Source: an uncultured Collinsella sp. (GTDB lineage: Bacteria; Actinomycetota; Coriobacteriia; Coriobacteriales; Coriobacteriaceae). From it: a stretch of 5,550 nt of DNA. Numbering within the stretch: the first letter of the stretch is position 1; each line of letters starts with the position of its first letter. The stretch lies in NCBI GenBank assembly GCA_902470915.1, contig CABRIB010000107.1:1-5550 (forward strand). The letters run 5' to 3'. The position numbers and the translations under genes are program-made. Below are positions 4,916 to 5,550 of this stretch, piece after piece. The notes beneath the pieces were generated by a model. That model saw only the letters and a program-made list of their open reading frames with translations, was not told where the DNA came from and searched no databases.

Positions 4916-4924
4916 AGCAATCGG

Positions 4925-4947
4925 GGCCCCGTAGTTCGAAAGGGGTC
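4925..4947 (+). promoter_or_regulatory. Hairpin covering the rpsA Shine-Dalgarno site
   Basis: GGCCCC (4925-4930) can pair with GGGGTC (4942-4947; one G-U pair) around an 11-nt loop, burying most of the AGGGG ribosome binding site (4941-4945). An alternative compact palindrome CGGGGCCCCG (4922-4931) uses the same left arm, so the two states could switch. Translational autoregulation of S1 is known in E. coli; its extension here is inference. Confidence 0.4.
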
Positions 4948-4952
4948 CACCT

Positions 4953-5504
4953 TTGAGTGAGATTCAGAACTCGTCCATTTTCTCTCTTGACGATGTCAAC
5001 GAGGAGGAGATGAACAACCTCATCGACGGTACGATTACCGACTTTGATGAGGGCGATCTCGTTAACGGCACTGTCGTTAAGATCGAGCATGACGAGGTGC
5101 TCGTTGACATCGGATTCAAGTCCGAGGGCGTTATCCCGGTCCGCGAGCTGTCCATCCGCAAGGACGCTAACCCTGCAGACATCGTTGCACTCGGTGATCC
5201 CATCGAGGCTCTGGTTCTCCAGAAGGAGGACAAGGACGGTCGTCTGGTCCTGTCCAAGAAGCGTGCCGAGTACGAGCGTGCTTGGAACCGCATCGAGGAG
5301 AAGTTCAACTCCGGCGAGAACGTCGAGGGCGAGGTTATCGAGGTTGTCAAGGGCGGCCTGATCCTCGACATCGGCCTGCGTGGCTTCCTGCCTGCTTCCC
5401 TCGTCGACCTCCGTCGCGTCAAGGACCTCACCTCTTACATGGGCACCCGCATCGAGGCCCGCGTCATCGAGATGGACCGTAACCGCAACAACGTCGTCCT
5501 CTCC
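4953..5504 (+). CDS. rpsA: Ribosomal protein S1, N-terminal part (3' end missing)
   Basis: S1 is an RNA-binding protein made of repeated S1 (OB-fold) domains; it helps the 30S subunit capture mRNA. 184 genomic residues are present. After an acidic N-terminal stretch (residues 1-33, rich in Glu and Asp) comes S1 domain 1 (about 34-104: GDLVNGTVVKIEHDEVLVDI to GRLVLSKKRAEYERAW) and most of domain 2 (about 121-184: GENVEGEVIEVVKGGLILDI and GLRGFLPASLVD). The protein is cut in MDRNRNNVVLS, where family members continue with arginines. Full-length actinobacterial relatives usually have about four domains and 350-500 residues, so roughly half is missing. Start choice: TTG at 4953, 7 nt after AGGGG (4941-4945), gives MSEIQNSSIF; the nearby GTG (4957) is out of frame. 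The residues LSLIHI and TGA read beyond 5504 are adapter. HflB-like or IspH-fused S1 proteins are less likely given this N terminus. Confidence 0.95.
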
Positions 5505-5550
5505 CTGTCTCTTATACACATCTGACGCTGCCGACGATACTCCTTGTGTA
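5505..5550. other. Nextera adapter read-through with index (not genomic)
   Basis: CTGTCTCTTATACACATCT (5505-5523) is the reverse-complemented Tn5 mosaic end, followed by GACGCTGCCGACGA (5524-5537) of the Nextera Read 1 adapter, an 8-base index slot TACTCCTT (5538-5545; reverse complement AAGGAGTA, which I recall as a standard i5 index) and GTGTA (5546-5550), the start of the P5-side flow-cell sequence. In the rpsA frame it encodes LSLIHI then a stop. It should be trimmed. Confidence 0.98.

Larger units (their letters stand above)
4638..4952. other. Divergent intergenic region, HAD gene / rpsA
   Basis: This 315-bp region has no credible gene. It must hold the promoters of both flanking genes. 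A plus-strand rpsA promoter candidate is at 4793-4821; no convincing HAD promoter was found, although GTGACG, an 18-bp spacer and TATAGG on the minus strand (about 4846-4817) are weakly promoter-like. GGAGAC and GTCTCC (about 4731-4766) form an inverted repeat. The rpsA leader contains the second copy of the 26-nt motif and a hairpin over the ribosome binding site. The DNA at about 4680-4880 is visibly more AT-rich than the genes. Confidence 0.5.

Noticed and set aside
4931..4941. GTTCGAA as part of a tRNA T-arm
   Set aside because: No acceptor, D or anticodon arms can be built around it, and it lies inside the rpsA leader hairpin.
5505..5523. A Tn5/IS50-like transposon end
   Set aside because: The mosaic end is followed by the exact Read 1 adapter and an index, and there is no transposase or partner end in genomic context; it is library sequence.

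Overview
This window looks like a short contig from a high-GC gut actinobacterium of the class Coriobacteriia, most likely Collinsella or a close relative. That placement rests on remembered resemblance of the RpsA, Ndk and ArgH proteins, the GC-rich codon use, and the TTG and GTG starts with clear Shine-Dalgarno sites; no search was run. Both contig ends carry Nextera (Tn5 tagmentation) adapter sequence: a partial mosaic end at 1-15, and a full mosaic end plus Read 1 adapter, an 8-nt index and the start of the flow-cell adapter at 5505-5550. Genomic DNA is therefore only about 16-5504, and the two outer genes are cut by the contig ends, not by biology.

Layout, left to right: the 3' part of argH (+, arginine synthesis) with a terminator; a gene-free stretch of about 300 bp with alternative hairpins and a promoter; ndk (+, nucleoside diphosphate kinase); two stem-loops between convergent genes; rpiB (-, ribose-5-phosphate isomerase B); a divergent control region with two operator-like sites; cyuA (+, iron-sulfur L-cysteine desulfidase family); a perfect 21-bp inverted repeat between convergent genes; a HAD-family hydrolase (-, start corrected to GTG at 4637); a 315-bp divergent region; and the 5' part of rpsA (+, ribosomal protein S1, TTG start).

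The genes do not form one pathway. They are six separately transcribed metabolic or housekeeping units (arginine, nucleotides, pentose phosphate, cysteine breakdown, an unassigned phosphatase, translation), each bounded by its own stem-loop or promoter region. I see no defence locus, phage, insertion sequence, CRISPR array, tRNA or rRNA, and no convincing new multi-gene system. What merits a second look is in the intergenic DNA: the 21-bp inverted repeat, a 26-nt motif shared by the ndk-upstream region and the rpsA leader (21 of 26 identical), a LacI-like operator pair around the rpiB promoter, and a hairpin that would cover the rpsA ribosome binding site.
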